A stretch of 64,000 nt of DNA. Source: an uncultured Oscillospiraceae bacterium. GTDB lineage: Bacteria; Bacillota; Clostridia; Oscillospirales; Oscillospiraceae. The stretch lies in the NCBI GenBank assembly GCA_947629775.1, contig CANRFA010000002.1, forward strand, positions 106,338-170,337. Reading direction: 5' to 3'. Shown piece by piece: positions 33,256 to 41,663 of this stretch (position 1 is the first letter of the stretch; the number at the start of each line of letters is the position of its first letter). A program made the translations under genes and the position numbers. The notes beneath the pieces are model-generated. The model worked only from the letters and a program-made list of their open reading frames with translations. It had not been told where the DNA came from and did not search any database.

Positions 33256-34482
33256 ATGTTCCGTAAGGCAGCCAGCGCCGATTCCCGGGAGAAGCTGGGG
33301 ATCTACATTCACATTCCCTTCTGCAGAAGCCGGTGCGCTTATTGCGACTTCTATTCCCAGGCGGGACGGGACGAGCGGATGGACCCCTATCTCAAGGCCC
33401 TGGTGGCCCATATCCGGGAAACGGCCCCTCTGGCGGAGGGGACGCCGGTGGATACCATCTATTTCGGCGGCGGCACCCCCAGCTGGTTTGGGGCGAAGCG
33501 CCTCAAGGTTCTCCTCGGCGAGCTGAAGAAGCGCTTTAAAGTGGAAAAGAGCGCGGAGATTACCCTGGAGGCCAATCCGGACAGCGTCAACCCCAAGGAC
33601 CTGCACCTTCTGCGCCGGGTGGGCTTCAACCGCATCTCTCTGGGCATGCAGTCCGCCTGTCCGGAGGAACTGGCGGACATCGGACGGCCCCACACCGTGG
33701 ACCAGACCCGGCAGGCGGTCCGGGATGCCCGCTCCGCGGGGTTTCAGAACCTCTCTCTGGATCTGATCTACGGACTGCCCGGTCAGACCATGGAGCGCTG
33801 GCGCCAGAATCTGGAGCAGGCCATCGCCCTGGAGCCGGAGCACCTCTCCTGCTATGGCCTCAAGGTGGAGGAGGGCACTCCTCTGGCCTGCCGGGTGGCG
33901 GCGGGCGAGACGATGCCGGACGACGATCTGCAGGCGGACATGTACCTGTGGACCGTGGAGCGCCTGGCGGAGGCCGGCTACGCCCAGTACGAGATCTCCA
34001 ACTTTGCCCGGGAGGGATTCCGGTCCGTCCACAATCTGCGCTACTGGCTCATGCGGCCGTACATCGGGTTCGGACCGGGGGCCCACTCGGACTTCGGCTC
34101 TCGCCGCTATTCCTTCGTGCGGGACCTGGACCGGTACATCGACGGCTTCGAGAAAGGCGTGCCCATTCTGGACGAGGACGAGCTCATTCCCGAGCGGGAG
34201 CGCTGCAGCGAGTATCTGATGCTGCGCCTGCGCACCGTGGAGGGCATCGAGGAGTGGGAGTACCGGAGCGCCTACTTCATGGATTTTTCGCCTCTGGAGG
34301 CCCGTCTGGAGGAGTTTGCCGCCCAGGGATGGGCGGAAAAGACCCCCGAAGGCCGCTGGCATCTGACGCCCCGGGGCTTTCTGGTCTCCAATTCCCTGAT
34401 CTGCGACCTGCAGGAGCACCAGGAGCAGGGGGCCTTGGCCGAGCTGCTGCCCCGGGCCCTGGCGCGCTTCGGCAACCGGTGA
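33256..34482 (+). CDS. hemW: Radical SAM heme chaperone HemW
   Basis: A 408-residue radical SAM protein. IPFCRSRCAYCDFYS holds the CxxxCxxC cluster motif with the extra aromatic/Cys pattern of HemW; YFGGGTPS and the LDLIYGLPGQT SAM-site motif follow, and a HemN-type C-terminal domain closes it. The extra N-terminal residues that mark true coproporphyrinogen dehydrogenase HemN are absent. AAGGAGG precedes the ATG. A TATAAT at 33215-33220 may be its -10 box, with a weak -35. HemW inserts heme into respiratory enzymes; older annotations call it HemN-like. Confidence 0.9.
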   Translation: MFRKAASADSREKLGIYIHIPFCRSRCAYCDFYSQAGRDERMDPYLKALVAHIRETAPLAEGTPVDTIYFGGGTPSWFGAKRLKVLLGELKKRFKVEKSAEITLEANPDSVNPKDLHLLRRVGFNRISLGMQSACPEELADIGRPHTVDQTRQAVRDARSAGFQNLSLDLIYGLPGQTMERWRQNLEQAIALEPEHLSCYGLKVEEGTPLACRVAAGETMPDDDLQADMYLWTVERLAEAGYAQYEISNFAREGFRSVHNLRYWLMRPYIGFGPGAHSDFGSRRYSFVRDLDRYIDGFEKGVPILDEDELIPERERCSEYLMLRLRTVEGIEEWEYRSAYFMDFSPLEARLEEFAAQGWAEKTPEGRWHLTPRGFLVSNSLICDLQEHQEQGALAELLPRALARFGNR

Positions 34483-34592
34483 GAGCGCCCCTCCGCCCCG
34501 GATTCTGTCAAGGTGCGAGACGATGAAAATCGCATCGAATCCCGCGCCGCTCCGGTCATTTTGACGATTTCGGAGGGGGCCCGCAATTTCAG

Positions 34593-34621
34593 TTGCACTC
34601 CGGGTATAATAATGTTATACT
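34593..34621 (+). promoter_or_regulatory. Promoter of murA-walJ-rlmH
   Basis: TTGCAC (34593-34598), a 17-nt spacer and TATACT (34616-34621), about 115 nt before the TTG start of murA. Confidence 0.7.
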
Positions 34622-34740
34622 GTAGTGTCTGCGTGCGACCGGTGTGTGTGGCCGGCGTTCATGCATTTCTGAATATACATATGGCTCTGCCATATTTTCG
34701 ATATGCCGCTCTGTTGCGGTACTCAGAGAGGGTGCTCATT

Positions 34741-36033
34741 TTGACCAAGTACCAGATTCGCGGAGGGAACCCCCTCCACGGCGAGATTGAAATCAGCGGC
34801 GCAAAAAACGCAGCCGTCGCCATCATCCCCGCCGCTCTGATGGTGGAAGGCGTGTGCCGCATTGAGAATGTTCCCCAGATCAGCGATGTGACTCTGATTC
34901 TGCAGATCCTGCGGGAGCTGGGCGCCAATGTCCGGATGGTCAACCGCTCGACCATGGATGTAGACTGCTCCCATATCATGAACCGGCGGGTTCCCTACGA
35001 CCTGGCGCGGCGCATCCGCGCCAGCTACTACCTGGTGGGCGCTCTGCTCGGCCGTTTCGGGTGGGCGGAGGTTCCCCTCCCCGGCGGCTGCGACCTGGGC
35101 GGCCGCCCCGTAGACCAGCACATCAAAGGCTTTGTGACCATGGGCGCGGAAGTGGAGGTCCGCAACGGTCTCATCTGTGCCCGGGTTCCCGACGGACGTC
35201 TCTCCGGCGGCCAGATCTATCTGGATATGGTCTCCGTGGGCGCCACCATGAACATCATGCTGGCCGGCACCCTGGCCCATGGCATGACGGTCATCGAGAA
35301 CGCCGCCAAGGAACCTCATATCGTCGATCTCGCGAATTTCCTCAACTCCATGGGCGCCAACATCATGGGCGCCGGTACCGATGTCATCAAAATCCGCGGC
35401 GTGGACCACCTGCGCGGCGGCACCTACTCCATTATTCCCGACCAGATCGAGGCCGGAACCTATATGACCGCCGTGGCCTCCGCCGGCGGCGAAGTTCTGA
35501 TCCGCAACGTGATCCCCAAGCACCTGGACTGCATCAGCGCCAAGCTCATCGAGATGGGCGTGGACATCGAAGAACACGACGACGCCGTTCTGGTGCGGCG
35601 CTACGGGCCCCTCAACCGGGTCAATGTGAAGACCATGCCCTATCCGGGCTTCCCGACGGACATGCAGCCACAGATCGCGGCGGTTCTCTGCCAGGCCCGG
35701 GGCACCAGCGTACTCACGGAGGGGGTCTGGGAGAACCGCTACCGCTACGTGGACGAATTCCGGCGCATGGGCGCCCATATCCAGGTAGACGGCAAGGTGG
35801 CGGTCATCGAGGGCACCCGCTTTCTCACCGGAGCGCCCCTTCACGCCTGCGACCTGCGGGCCGGCGCCGCCATGGTGGTGGCCGGACTCTCCGCTCAGGG
35901 CGTGACCATAATCGACGGCATTCACCACATCGAGCGCGGCTACGAGATGCTGGTGGAGAAGCTGGCGGCGGTGGGCGCCGATATCCGTATCATCAACACC
36001 CCGGACGAGGACAGTCAGTCTCAGGTGGGGTGA
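34741..36033 (+). CDS. murA: UDP-N-acetylglucosamine 1-carboxyvinyltransferase
   Basis: A 430-residue enolpyruvyl transferase for the first committed step of peptidoglycan synthesis, moving enolpyruvate from PEP to UDP-GlcNAc in the cytoplasm. IRGGNPLHGEIEISGAKNAA opens the protein. The catalytic Cys117 is in LPGGCDLGGRPVDQH, so the fosfomycin-sensitive cysteine form is present. The TTG start at 34741 is 7 nt behind AGAGAGGGTG; a GTG at 34732 lies inside that site. First gene of a three-gene operon. Confidence 0.95.
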   Translation: MTKYQIRGGNPLHGEIEISGAKNAAVAIIPAALMVEGVCRIENVPQISDVTLILQILRELGANVRMVNRSTMDVDCSHIMNRRVPYDLARRIRASYYLVGALLGRFGWAEVPLPGGCDLGGRPVDQHIKGFVTMGAEVEVRNGLICARVPDGRLSGGQIYLDMVSVGATMNIMLAGTLAHGMTVIENAAKEPHIVDLANFLNSMGANIMGAGTDVIKIRGVDHLRGGTYSIIPDQIEAGTYMTAVASAGGEVLIRNVIPKHLDCISAKLIEMGVDIEEHDDAVLVRRYGPLNRVNVKTMPYPGFPTDMQPQIAAVLCQARGTSVLTEGVWENRYRYVDEFRRMGAHIQVDGKVAVIEGTRFLTGAPLHACDLRAGAAMVVAGLSAQGVTIIDGIHHIERGYEMLVEKLAAVGADIRIINTPDEDSQSQVG

Positions 36034-36082
36034 CGACCTTCCCCGGAAGGTCGGGGAGATTCAGATCGGAGGAGCGATTTTC

Positions 36083-36922
36083 TTGCTCACCTTCAAGACA
36101 CTGGCCAGTGGTTCCAGCGGAAACGCCACAGTGGTCTCCCATGGGGACACCCACATTCTGCTGGACGCCGGAATTTCGGCCCGGCGCCTGACCGCCGGGC
36201 TGCGGCTGATGGGGCTGGATCCGTCCAGGCTGAGCGCCATTTTCATCACCCACGAGCACAGAGATCATATCGCCGGGCTGGAGGTGCTGACAAAGCGCTG
36301 GCGGGTTCCCGTTTACGCCAGTCCCCTGACCTGCGCCCAGCTGAATTACCGCATGGTGCGCATGGAGGATCTGCTGCGTCCCCAGACGCCGGGAACCGGC
36401 GTCGACGTGGGCAGTCTCCATGTCCGTTCCTTTGCCACCCTCCACGACGCCGCGGAGAGCGTGGGGTACACCGTCTCCTGCGATGACGGCCGGGTGGCCC
36501 TCTGCACGGATCTGGGTTATGCGACTCCCGAAGTGCGGGAGGCCGTGAAAGGCGTGAACCTTCTGCTGTGCGAGTCCAATCACGACGAGGACATGCTTCT
36601 GGCGGGGCGCTACCCCTTCCACCTGAAAAAGCGGATTCTGGGAGACCATGGTCACCTCTCCAACGAGGCGGGGGCCCGACTGGCGGCGCTTGCCGTGGAA
36701 GCCGGGGCCAGAACGGTTATTCTGGGGCATCTGTCCGCAGAGAACAATACGGTTCAGCACGCTCGGGCGGCGACGGAACTGCAGCTGCTGGCCCTGGGGG
36801 CGGATCCCGTGCGGGATGTGGACTTGTGCGTGGCTCCCCGGGGAGAAGCCGGTCCTACCTTCTGCCTGAACCGGGGCGTTTCCATGCGGGAGAGCGATCA
36901 GGCATGCGCGATCTGCATCTGA
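36083..36922 (+). CDS. walJ: WalJ/YycJ-type metallo-beta-lactamase-fold nuclease
   Basis: A 279-residue MBL-fold protein. The metal motif THEHRDH is at residues 55-61, GDHGHLSN and LGHLSAENN provide later ligands, and the N-terminal LASGSSGN is typical of YycJ. In Bacillus this family processes DNA ends in mismatch repair and coordinates wall growth with replication. TTG start at 36083 with GGAGGAG 8 nt upstream. It overlaps rlmH by 19 nt. The murA-walJ-rlmH order fits Clostridia. Confidence 0.9.
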   Translation: MLTFKTLASGSSGNATVVSHGDTHILLDAGISARRLTAGLRLMGLDPSRLSAIFITHEHRDHIAGLEVLTKRWRVPVYASPLTCAQLNYRMVRMEDLLRPQTPGTGVDVGSLHVRSFATLHDAAESVGYTVSCDDGRVALCTDLGYATPEVREAVKGVNLLLCESNHDEDMLLAGRYPFHLKKRILGDHGHLSNEAGARLAALAVEAGARTVILGHLSAENNTVQHARAATELQLLALGADPVRDVDLCVAPRGEAGPTFCLNRGVSMRESDQACAICI

Positions 36923-37386
36923 TCTGCGTCGGAAAGCTGAAGGAGAGCTTCTACCGGGAGGCCTGCGAAGAATACCGCAAGCGCCTGGGGGCGTTCTGCC
37001 GGCTGACCGTGACGGAACTGGCCGAGGAGCGTCTGCCCCAGAACCCCTCCCCGGCGCAGATCGCGGCGGCTCTGGAGAAGGAGGGCGGAGCCATCCGCTC
37101 CCGCATTCCGGCCTCTTCCCGGGTAATCGCCCTGTGTGTGGAGGGGAAGCTGCGCTCCAGCGAAGAGCTGGCGGAGATGCTGCGGGACTGGGATCAGAGC
37201 CCGGAGCGGTCCCTGGTGTTTGTGATTGGAGGATCTTATGGCCTGGCGGAGTCGGTGAAGCGGCTGGTCCAGGTCCGTCTCTCCATGTCTCCCATGACCT
37301 TTCCCCATCATCTGGCCCGGGTGATGGTGCTGGAGCAGATCTACCGGGCTTTTAAAATCGGGGAGGGTTCCGCCTATCACAAGTGA
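36904..37386 (+). CDS. rlmH: 23S rRNA (pseudouridine1915-N3)-methyltransferase
   Basis: A 160-residue SPOUT methyltransferase. The trefoil-knot SAM site is FVIGGSYGLAESV, the C-terminus has MTFPHHLARVMVLEQIYRA, and the final GSAYHK is the invariant RlmH tail. It acts on 70S ribosomes at helix 69. The ATG lies inside the walJ end. Last gene of the operon, with two terminator hairpins downstream. Confidence 0.96.
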   Translation: MRDLHLICVGKLKESFYREACEEYRKRLGAFCRLTVTELAEERLPQNPSPAQIAAALEKEGGAIRSRIPASSRVIALCVEGKLRSSEELAEMLRDWDQSPERSLVFVIGGSYGLAESVKRLVQVRLSMSPMTFPHHLARVMVLEQIYRAFKIGEGSAYHK

Positions 37387-37414
37387 GACGGACCCTTTGA
37401 AGAATCCAGAAACT

Positions 37415-37445
37415 GAAAGCCTGGCGGAGAACCCGCGAGGCTTTC
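37415..37445 (+). terminator. Hairpin behind rlmH
   Basis: GAAAGCCT-GCGG / CCGC-AGGCTTTC with an AGAA loop, followed by TGGTGTTTC. Probably the operon's first terminator. The 210 nt beyond it hold no gene I can support. Confidence 0.6.
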
Positions 37446-37663
37446 TGGTGTTTCTCCGGAGCCCAAAGCAGGGGGGCTGCCGGGCGGTTGGGTGCCGTTG
37501 GAACGGGAGACCGGCCGGACTGCGTATGTCCCTCCAGGGGCCGGTCCTGGAGTCTGCGATCCTGGGTCAGAGGGTTCTTCTGCCGTGCTCTTTCCAGGCT
37601 GGTATGGCATACAAAAAGCAGAGATCGCCGGGAGGATGCTCTGCGGGGAACATCCGACCAGAC

Positions 37664-37708
37664 GAAAACTGCGAAGCCGCCCGGCGGTCCGGGGACTTCG
37701 CAGTTTTC
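37664..37708. terminator. Strong terminator before the Uma2 remnant
   Basis: GAAAACTGCGAAG (37664-37676) pairs with CTTCGCAGTTTTC (37696-37708), followed on plus by TTTTTG. The AAAA/TTTT base of the stem lets it act in both directions: for rlmH transcripts and for the convergent Uma2 remnant. Confidence 0.85.
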
Positions 37709-37720
37709 TTTTTGTCGCGT

Positions 37721-38315
37721 CTACATGCGCTCTTCGGGCTGAATCTCCCCGAAGACGTCCCACAGAGGGATGGTGCATCCGGGAAGGACCGAAACCGGGA
37801 TGGTATCCGAGGCCCCATATCGGGGCAACTGCTCGCGGAAGCGGCTGTCGTCCTGGAGCCAGACCCGCACCGTCCGGAGGACCGGATCCACAATCCAGTA
37901 CTCCCGGACCCCGGCGGATTCGTAGAGATAAAACTTTGTGGTGAAATCACGCGACCGGTGGAGGGGGAGAGAATTTCGACAACCAGATCCGGCGCCCCCG
38001 GATTCCGGTGGGAGTCCGTTTGCGCGGGTCGCAGACGACAATGAGGTCCGGCTGCACGACCGTGTCTACGTCTTCCGGCCGGTCCCCCTCCTGCTCAAAG
38101 AGGCGAACATCAAAAGGGGCAGAGCGGACCACACAGGGTTTGCCCTTGAGGAACGGGAAGAGCAGGGAGCTCAGTGCCATCCGGATTGCCGCTTGAGCGG
38201 AAAAGGAATCCGAAAGGAGAAAGGGCTCTCCATGGATCAGTTCGTACCGTTCTTCGCCTTCCAGGCAGAGAAGGTCCGCGTACGTGTAATGGGTGATTCC
38301 CTCAGGCAGTGGCAT
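37721..38315 (-). pseudogene. Uma2-family endonuclease (DUF820), two frameshifts
   Basis: The N-terminal half (MPLPEGITHYTYADLLCLEG, from ATG 38315 with GGAGGGG upstream) reads through PDLIVVCDPRKRTPTGIRG. The next stretch APDLVVEILSPSTG is in a second frame (about 37960-37998). RDFTTKFYLYESAGVREYWIVDP is in a third, ending at 37721. Restoring the family sequence needs one extra base at the C5 run 37995-37999 and one more near 37950-37960. Key PD-(D/E)xK-like residues (DLVVE) survive, so decay is recent, or the run of C is a sequencing error. Confidence 0.85.
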
Positions 38316-38574
38316 GCTGTCCCCTCCAATCCACATTATTCTTATCTGTTCTGTCATTTTACCAGCCTTCCGACGGGAAAGCAAGCCGGAGCTTTCGGGT
38401 CGTGACGGGGGTTCATGGCCCGCATCCCTCCTGCCCGGGTGGATGGCTGCGCTTTGGGCTGGTGCCGCCAGGTTTTGAGGGCAGAGACCTCATCAGCGGG
38501 CCGGTTTTTCCCGTGAGACAGTACCAGGAAGGGGCACTATGAGGGCGCTTATACGTAATCCCGCCGGATCTGTG

Positions 38575-38618
38575 TCCGGAGGGACCGGAAGGGGCTGTAC
38601 CGCTTCGGTCCCTCCGGA
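38575..38618. repeat. Perfect 13-bp inverted repeat of unknown role
   Basis: TCCGGAGGGACCG (38575-38587) and CGGTCCCTCCGGA (38606-38618), with an 18-nt loop. It lies in the 410-nt gap between the Uma2 remnant and folT, which holds no gene I can support. TTGTTCTCCC follows on plus. Confidence 0.5.
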
Positions 38619-38643
38619 TTGTTCTCCCGGAGGAGCGAAAGAA

Positions 38644-38667
38644 ACTCCCCTGCGGCAGCAGGGGAGT
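38644..38667 (-). terminator. Intrinsic terminator of folT
   Basis: On the minus strand ACTCCCCTGC, loop TGCC, GCAGGGGAGT, then TTCTTTC; a perfect 10-bp stem. Confidence 0.85.
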
Positions 38668-38725
38668 GAAGAAAATCGTAGAGATGCCGGCGTTTCCGGC
38701 GACAGGACGGGCAGAGCGCGGTCCA

Positions 38726-39349
38726 TCAGAAGACGGAGATCAGGTTCCTGTCGTTCAGCTGGCGGGGAATGACGCCCATGCGCTGCAGAATGGGCAGCAG
38801 GGCCTGGTAGGGGATGTACATGAGGATCATCTTGGGGATGATGGTGACCAGATTCTTGCTGAGACTGACGGTAAAGAAGCCCCAGTAGCCGGCGCCTCCG
38901 GCCAGAATGGTGGACCAGAGGGAGCCCATGAGGGCGTTGACCACCACGTTGACCACAAGATTGGCAAGAAACAGGCGGAAAATAGTGATCCGGGCGCGGT
39001 AGAAGCAGAGCCCGTAGACCAGCATGCCCGCCATCGTGGAGATGGTGTAGCCGAAAAAGAAGGCGCCGCTGGGGGAGATGGCGTAGCCCAGTATGTCCTC
39101 CGCGAAGCCGAAGACCACTCCCACCACGGGGCCGCAGACCATGGCGCACAGAGCCCGGGCGATGAAGCCCACCGAGAACTTTGTGTGAGCGATGGGGATG
39201 GAAGGGATCAGGGAGAGGGCGCGGGTCATGGCGATCATCAGGGCGGCGAAGACCAGCAGCCGCAGGGACTTCATGCATTCCGCAGCGTCCCTCCAGTAGG
39301 AGGGAGAGAAGGGTGTGGCGTAGAGACGGGTCGATTTTCCCTTGTACAT
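38726..39349 (-). CDS. folT: Folate-family ECF transporter S component
   Basis: A 207-residue membrane protein with about six helices, the substrate-binding subunit of a group II ECF vitamin transporter. LRLLVFAALMIAMTRALSLI and FIARALCAMVCGPVVGVVFGFAEDILGY, split across residues 27-100, match the folate S component family. The energising EcfA1A2T module must be elsewhere. AAAGGAG precedes the ATG at 39349. A THF riboswitch upstream independently supports folate as ligand. The neighbouring ftcD/fchA genes use tetrahydrofolate. Confidence 0.88.
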   Translation of the reverse strand: MYKGKSTRLYATPFSPSYWRDAAECMKSLRLLVFAALMIAMTRALSLIPSIPIAHTKFSVGFIARALCAMVCGPVVGVVFGFAEDILGYAISPSGAFFFGYTISTMAGMLVYGLCFYRARITIFRLFLANLVVNVVVNALMGSLWSTILAGGAGYWGFFTVSLSKNLVTIIPKMILMYIPYQALLPILQRMGVIPRQLNDRNLISVF

Positions 39350-39406
39350 CGGGTAAGCTCCTTTCCGAAATGTCCATTGTCGCAAAGGAACTCCTTATAC
39401 GACAGC

Positions 39407-39495
39407 GGAAGCGGGACACTACCGCAGACCCCGAAGGTCTTTCGTCCGCCGAAAACTTCCCATCCGACGGCACTTTACGCAGTGGCCCTGTTCTG
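39407..39495 (-). promoter_or_regulatory. Tetrahydrofolate (THF) riboswitch upstream of folT
   Basis: Read on the minus strand: GCGTAAAGTGCC (39469-39480), GGATGGGAAGT, CGGCGGACGAAAGA, a GACC/GGTC hairpin, GCGGTAGTG (pairing back to CACTGC) and TCCCGC. This follows the THF-I consensus order GCGUUAAGUGCC - GAUGGG - CGGCGGGCGAA - GCGGU - CCCGC. Between it and the start codon, GTCG-AAGGA/TCCTT-CGAC can form a hairpin near the Shine-Dalgarno, so translational control is likely. I recognise it by motif only; a covariance search would settle it. Confidence 0.85.
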
Positions 39496-39914
39496 TCAGT
39501 GTGCGGAACGTCTGCGCGTTCCGGGATTCTCCGGCCGGGAAAGGCCGGGTTCATTCAGGCGCAGATCACGAAAGCGGCGAGGGCTTCCGTGCCTGCTTTG
39601 CCGGCGCAGAGGCCGGCGCATATGCCGGGGTTTCCGGCACAGGGGAGGATTTCCGATCCCGGCGGTAAGGCCGGAGTCTGGAAGGGAGAGCAGACCCCGG
39701 ACGCAGAAAAGGACCAGGGTCTGGTCGCAGACGGGCACTCGCTTCGAAGGGAAGCTCTGTTTCGCCGCTCCGGTCCGGGAACAGGGCCCTCGGGCTTCTC
39801 CGGCACCGGTTTTTTGCGGACTATGAGAGTGATATCGGGGCTGATTCCCCAGATCCCATCGGAATGCTTCCGTCAGAGGCGCGGGTCGAACCGGGGAAGC
39901 GGTGAGTGGGGCGC
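39496..39914. other. 420-nt gap with an orphan plus-strand terminator
   Basis: No gene is supported here. At 39770-39815 CCGGT-CCGG / CCGG-ACCGG is followed by TTTTTT on the plus strand, although no plus-strand gene lies within 2 kb upstream. It would fit an unannotated small RNA or an antisense transcript. A GGAACG/CGTTCC hairpin (about 39505-39525) precedes the THF riboswitch. Confidence 0.4.
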
Positions 39915-40541
39915 TTACAGGCCGGCCAGGACGGTGTCATAGATGTGATCCGCCAGCGGCAGAGCCTTTTCCAGCAGCGCTTCACCCCGGCGCCTGTAAT
40001 CCTCCGCCAGGTCCCGATCCTTGAGGCTGGCGATGTTGATGCGCACGTTGAGCCAGGCCCCCTGGATGGCGGCCTTCAGGGAGAGGGCGGAGACGCCCAG
40101 ATCGCTGGCGGCGCTGGCGTTGGTTCTGCCCAGCAGGGAAGCGGTGAGCTCCAGGGACTCCAGAGCCAGTTCCATCATCTCAAAGGGGGTCTCCGTGCAG
40201 CCCTTCAGGGCCTTTTGCATCGCGGAGGAGCGGGCGGCTTTCTCTTCGGGGGTGGATTTCGGCATGGCGAAGACGGCGGAGACGGCGTTGAAAGCCTCGG
40301 TGTCCCGGTCCATTACGTCCAGAAAGCGGCGCTTGAGGTCCGAAGCCTTTGCCTGGGCTTCCTCCGCCAGCTCCTGTGCGTCCGCATACTTCTTTTTGCC
40401 CACAGTCAGGGCGCAGACCATGGCGGTCAGGGCGGCGCCCAAGGCGCCTTCCAGGGCTGCGGCAGAGCCGCCGCCGGGGGCGGGGGCGTCCGAGCCAAGG
40501 AGATCGGCAAACTGTGTGACCTGCAGGGAAGCCAGATGCAT
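39915..40541 (-). CDS. fchA: Formimidoyltetrahydrofolate cyclodeaminase
   Basis: A 208-residue, all-helical cyclodeaminase/cyclohydrolase family protein that turns 5-formimino-THF into 5,10-methenyl-THF and ammonia. SDAPAPGGGSAAALEGALGAALTAMVCALT (residues 18-47) is the family's folate-binding signature, and MKALKGC-like and LGRTNASAASDLGVSAL stretches follow. The ATG at 40541 is behind GGAGGAGG; an ATG at 40562 overlapping the ftcD stop is also in frame. Co-transcribed with ftcD. In animals the two activities are one polypeptide. Confidence 0.92.
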   Translation of the reverse strand: MHLASLQVTQFADLLGSDAPAPGGGSAAALEGALGAALTAMVCALTVGKKKYADAQELAEEAQAKASDLKRRFLDVMDRDTEAFNAVSAVFAMPKSTPEEKAARSSAMQKALKGCTETPFEMMELALESLELTASLLGRTNASAASDLGVSALSLKAAIQGAWLNVRINIASLKDRDLAEDYRRRGEALLEKALPLADHIYDTVLAGL

Positions 40542-40558
40542 GTTGTCCTCCTCCGCTC

Positions 40559-41470
40559 TCATTCCATGGCCACCAGGTGATACTCCATCACCTGTTTACG
40601 GCAGTCAAAGTTCTCCAGTTTCAGGTAGTACTCCGCGCAGTCCAGGAGGGCCTTGGCGGGGGTGAGGCCAACCAGTTCGGAGCCGATGATGCGCACGCCG
40701 TAGCGGTCCGCCAGGGCGCGGATCATCTCGAAGACATAGTAGAGCGGGGTGCCCTCGTAGTTGACCATGTTCATGGAGACCTGGGCGATGTTGCGGTCTT
40801 CCAGCCGGACCCCGATGGCCTTGCAGTACTTAAAGCCGCCGGAGGAGCCCCGGATGGCCCTGGCGATTTTACTGGCGATGCTCAGGTCCGACGTGTCCAG
40901 GTTGACGTTGAAGGCCACCAGCGGCATGCGGGCGCCGATGGCGGTGATGCCGGCGGTGGGATGGATCTTCCGCTCCCCGAAGTCCGGGGCCCACTCGAGC
41001 TGCAGCAGCTTTTCGGGCATGCCCTCGAACTGGCCCTTGCGGCAGCTGGCCAGGTTCCGGCGCTCCGGCACCCGGGCGGAGTCCTCATAGAGGAAGGAGG
41101 GTACCTTCAGTTCCTCCCAGATGCGCGCGGCGACCCGCTCGGAGATCTCCACGCACTCCTGGATCGTGACGTCCAGGGTGGGGACGAAGGGGATGACGTC
41201 GGTGGCGCCCATCCGGGGGTGCTGGCCCACGTGCTTTGTCATGTCGATGGTCTCGGTGGCCTTCTTACACAGCTGGAAGGCCGCTTCCTCGATGCCCTCC
41301 GGGGAGCCCAGCATGGTGAACACGCAGCGGTTGTGGTTACCGTCGGACTGGACGTCGAAGAGGGTGACGCCGGGGATGCTGCGGGCTGTGTCCACAAGGC
41401 CCTGGAAGACCGGCTCGTCCTTTTCTCTGCTTACACTGAAGTTGGGGATACATTCGACCAGCTTTGCCAT
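40559..41470 (-). CDS. ftcD: Glutamate formimidoyltransferase
   Basis: A 303-residue enzyme that moves the formimino group of N-formimino-glutamate to THF, freeing glutamate in histidine breakdown. CIPNFSVSREKD opens it. DGNHNRCVFTM, HVGQHPRMGATDVIPFVP and HPTAGITAIGAR carry the folate and catalytic His residues, and the C-terminal subdomain is present. GGAGG precedes the ATG. Its promoter is at 41560-41588. With fchA downstream and hutU/hutI across the LysR gene, the window holds all steps from urocanate to glutamate. Confidence 0.95.
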   Translation of the reverse strand: MAKLVECIPNFSVSREKDEPVFQGLVDTARSIPGVTLFDVQSDGNHNRCVFTMLGSPEGIEEAAFQLCKKATETIDMTKHVGQHPRMGATDVIPFVPTLDVTIQECVEISERVAARIWEELKVPSFLYEDSARVPERRNLASCRKGQFEGMPEKLLQLEWAPDFGERKIHPTAGITAIGARMPLVAFNVNLDTSDLSIASKIARAIRGSSGGFKYCKAIGVRLEDRNIAQVSMNMVNYEGTPLYYVFEMIRALADRYGVRIIGSELVGLTPAKALLDCAEYYLKLENFDCRKQVMEYHLVAME

Positions 41471-41559
41471 AGGATTACCTCCAATTGAAAAGAATATCTG
41501 TCTGCGGCCATGGGCTGCGGAGCGCGCGGGGGAAGGGTCCGCCCGGACTGTCGCTGCAA

Positions 41560-41588
41560 AGCATATCAGAAACGACATCGCTTTGCAA
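41560..41588 (-). promoter_or_regulatory. Promoter of ftcD-fchA
   Basis: Minus strand TTGCAA (41583-41588), a 17-nt spacer and TATGCT (41560-41565), 90 nt before ftcD. Confidence 0.65.
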
Positions 41589-41663
41589 GAAAGCGGGCAA
41601 GGTTTTTTCCGGGCCGGGCTTAAAAATGTTAAGCTCCGTCAGAACGGGCGGGGAAAGGCCACT

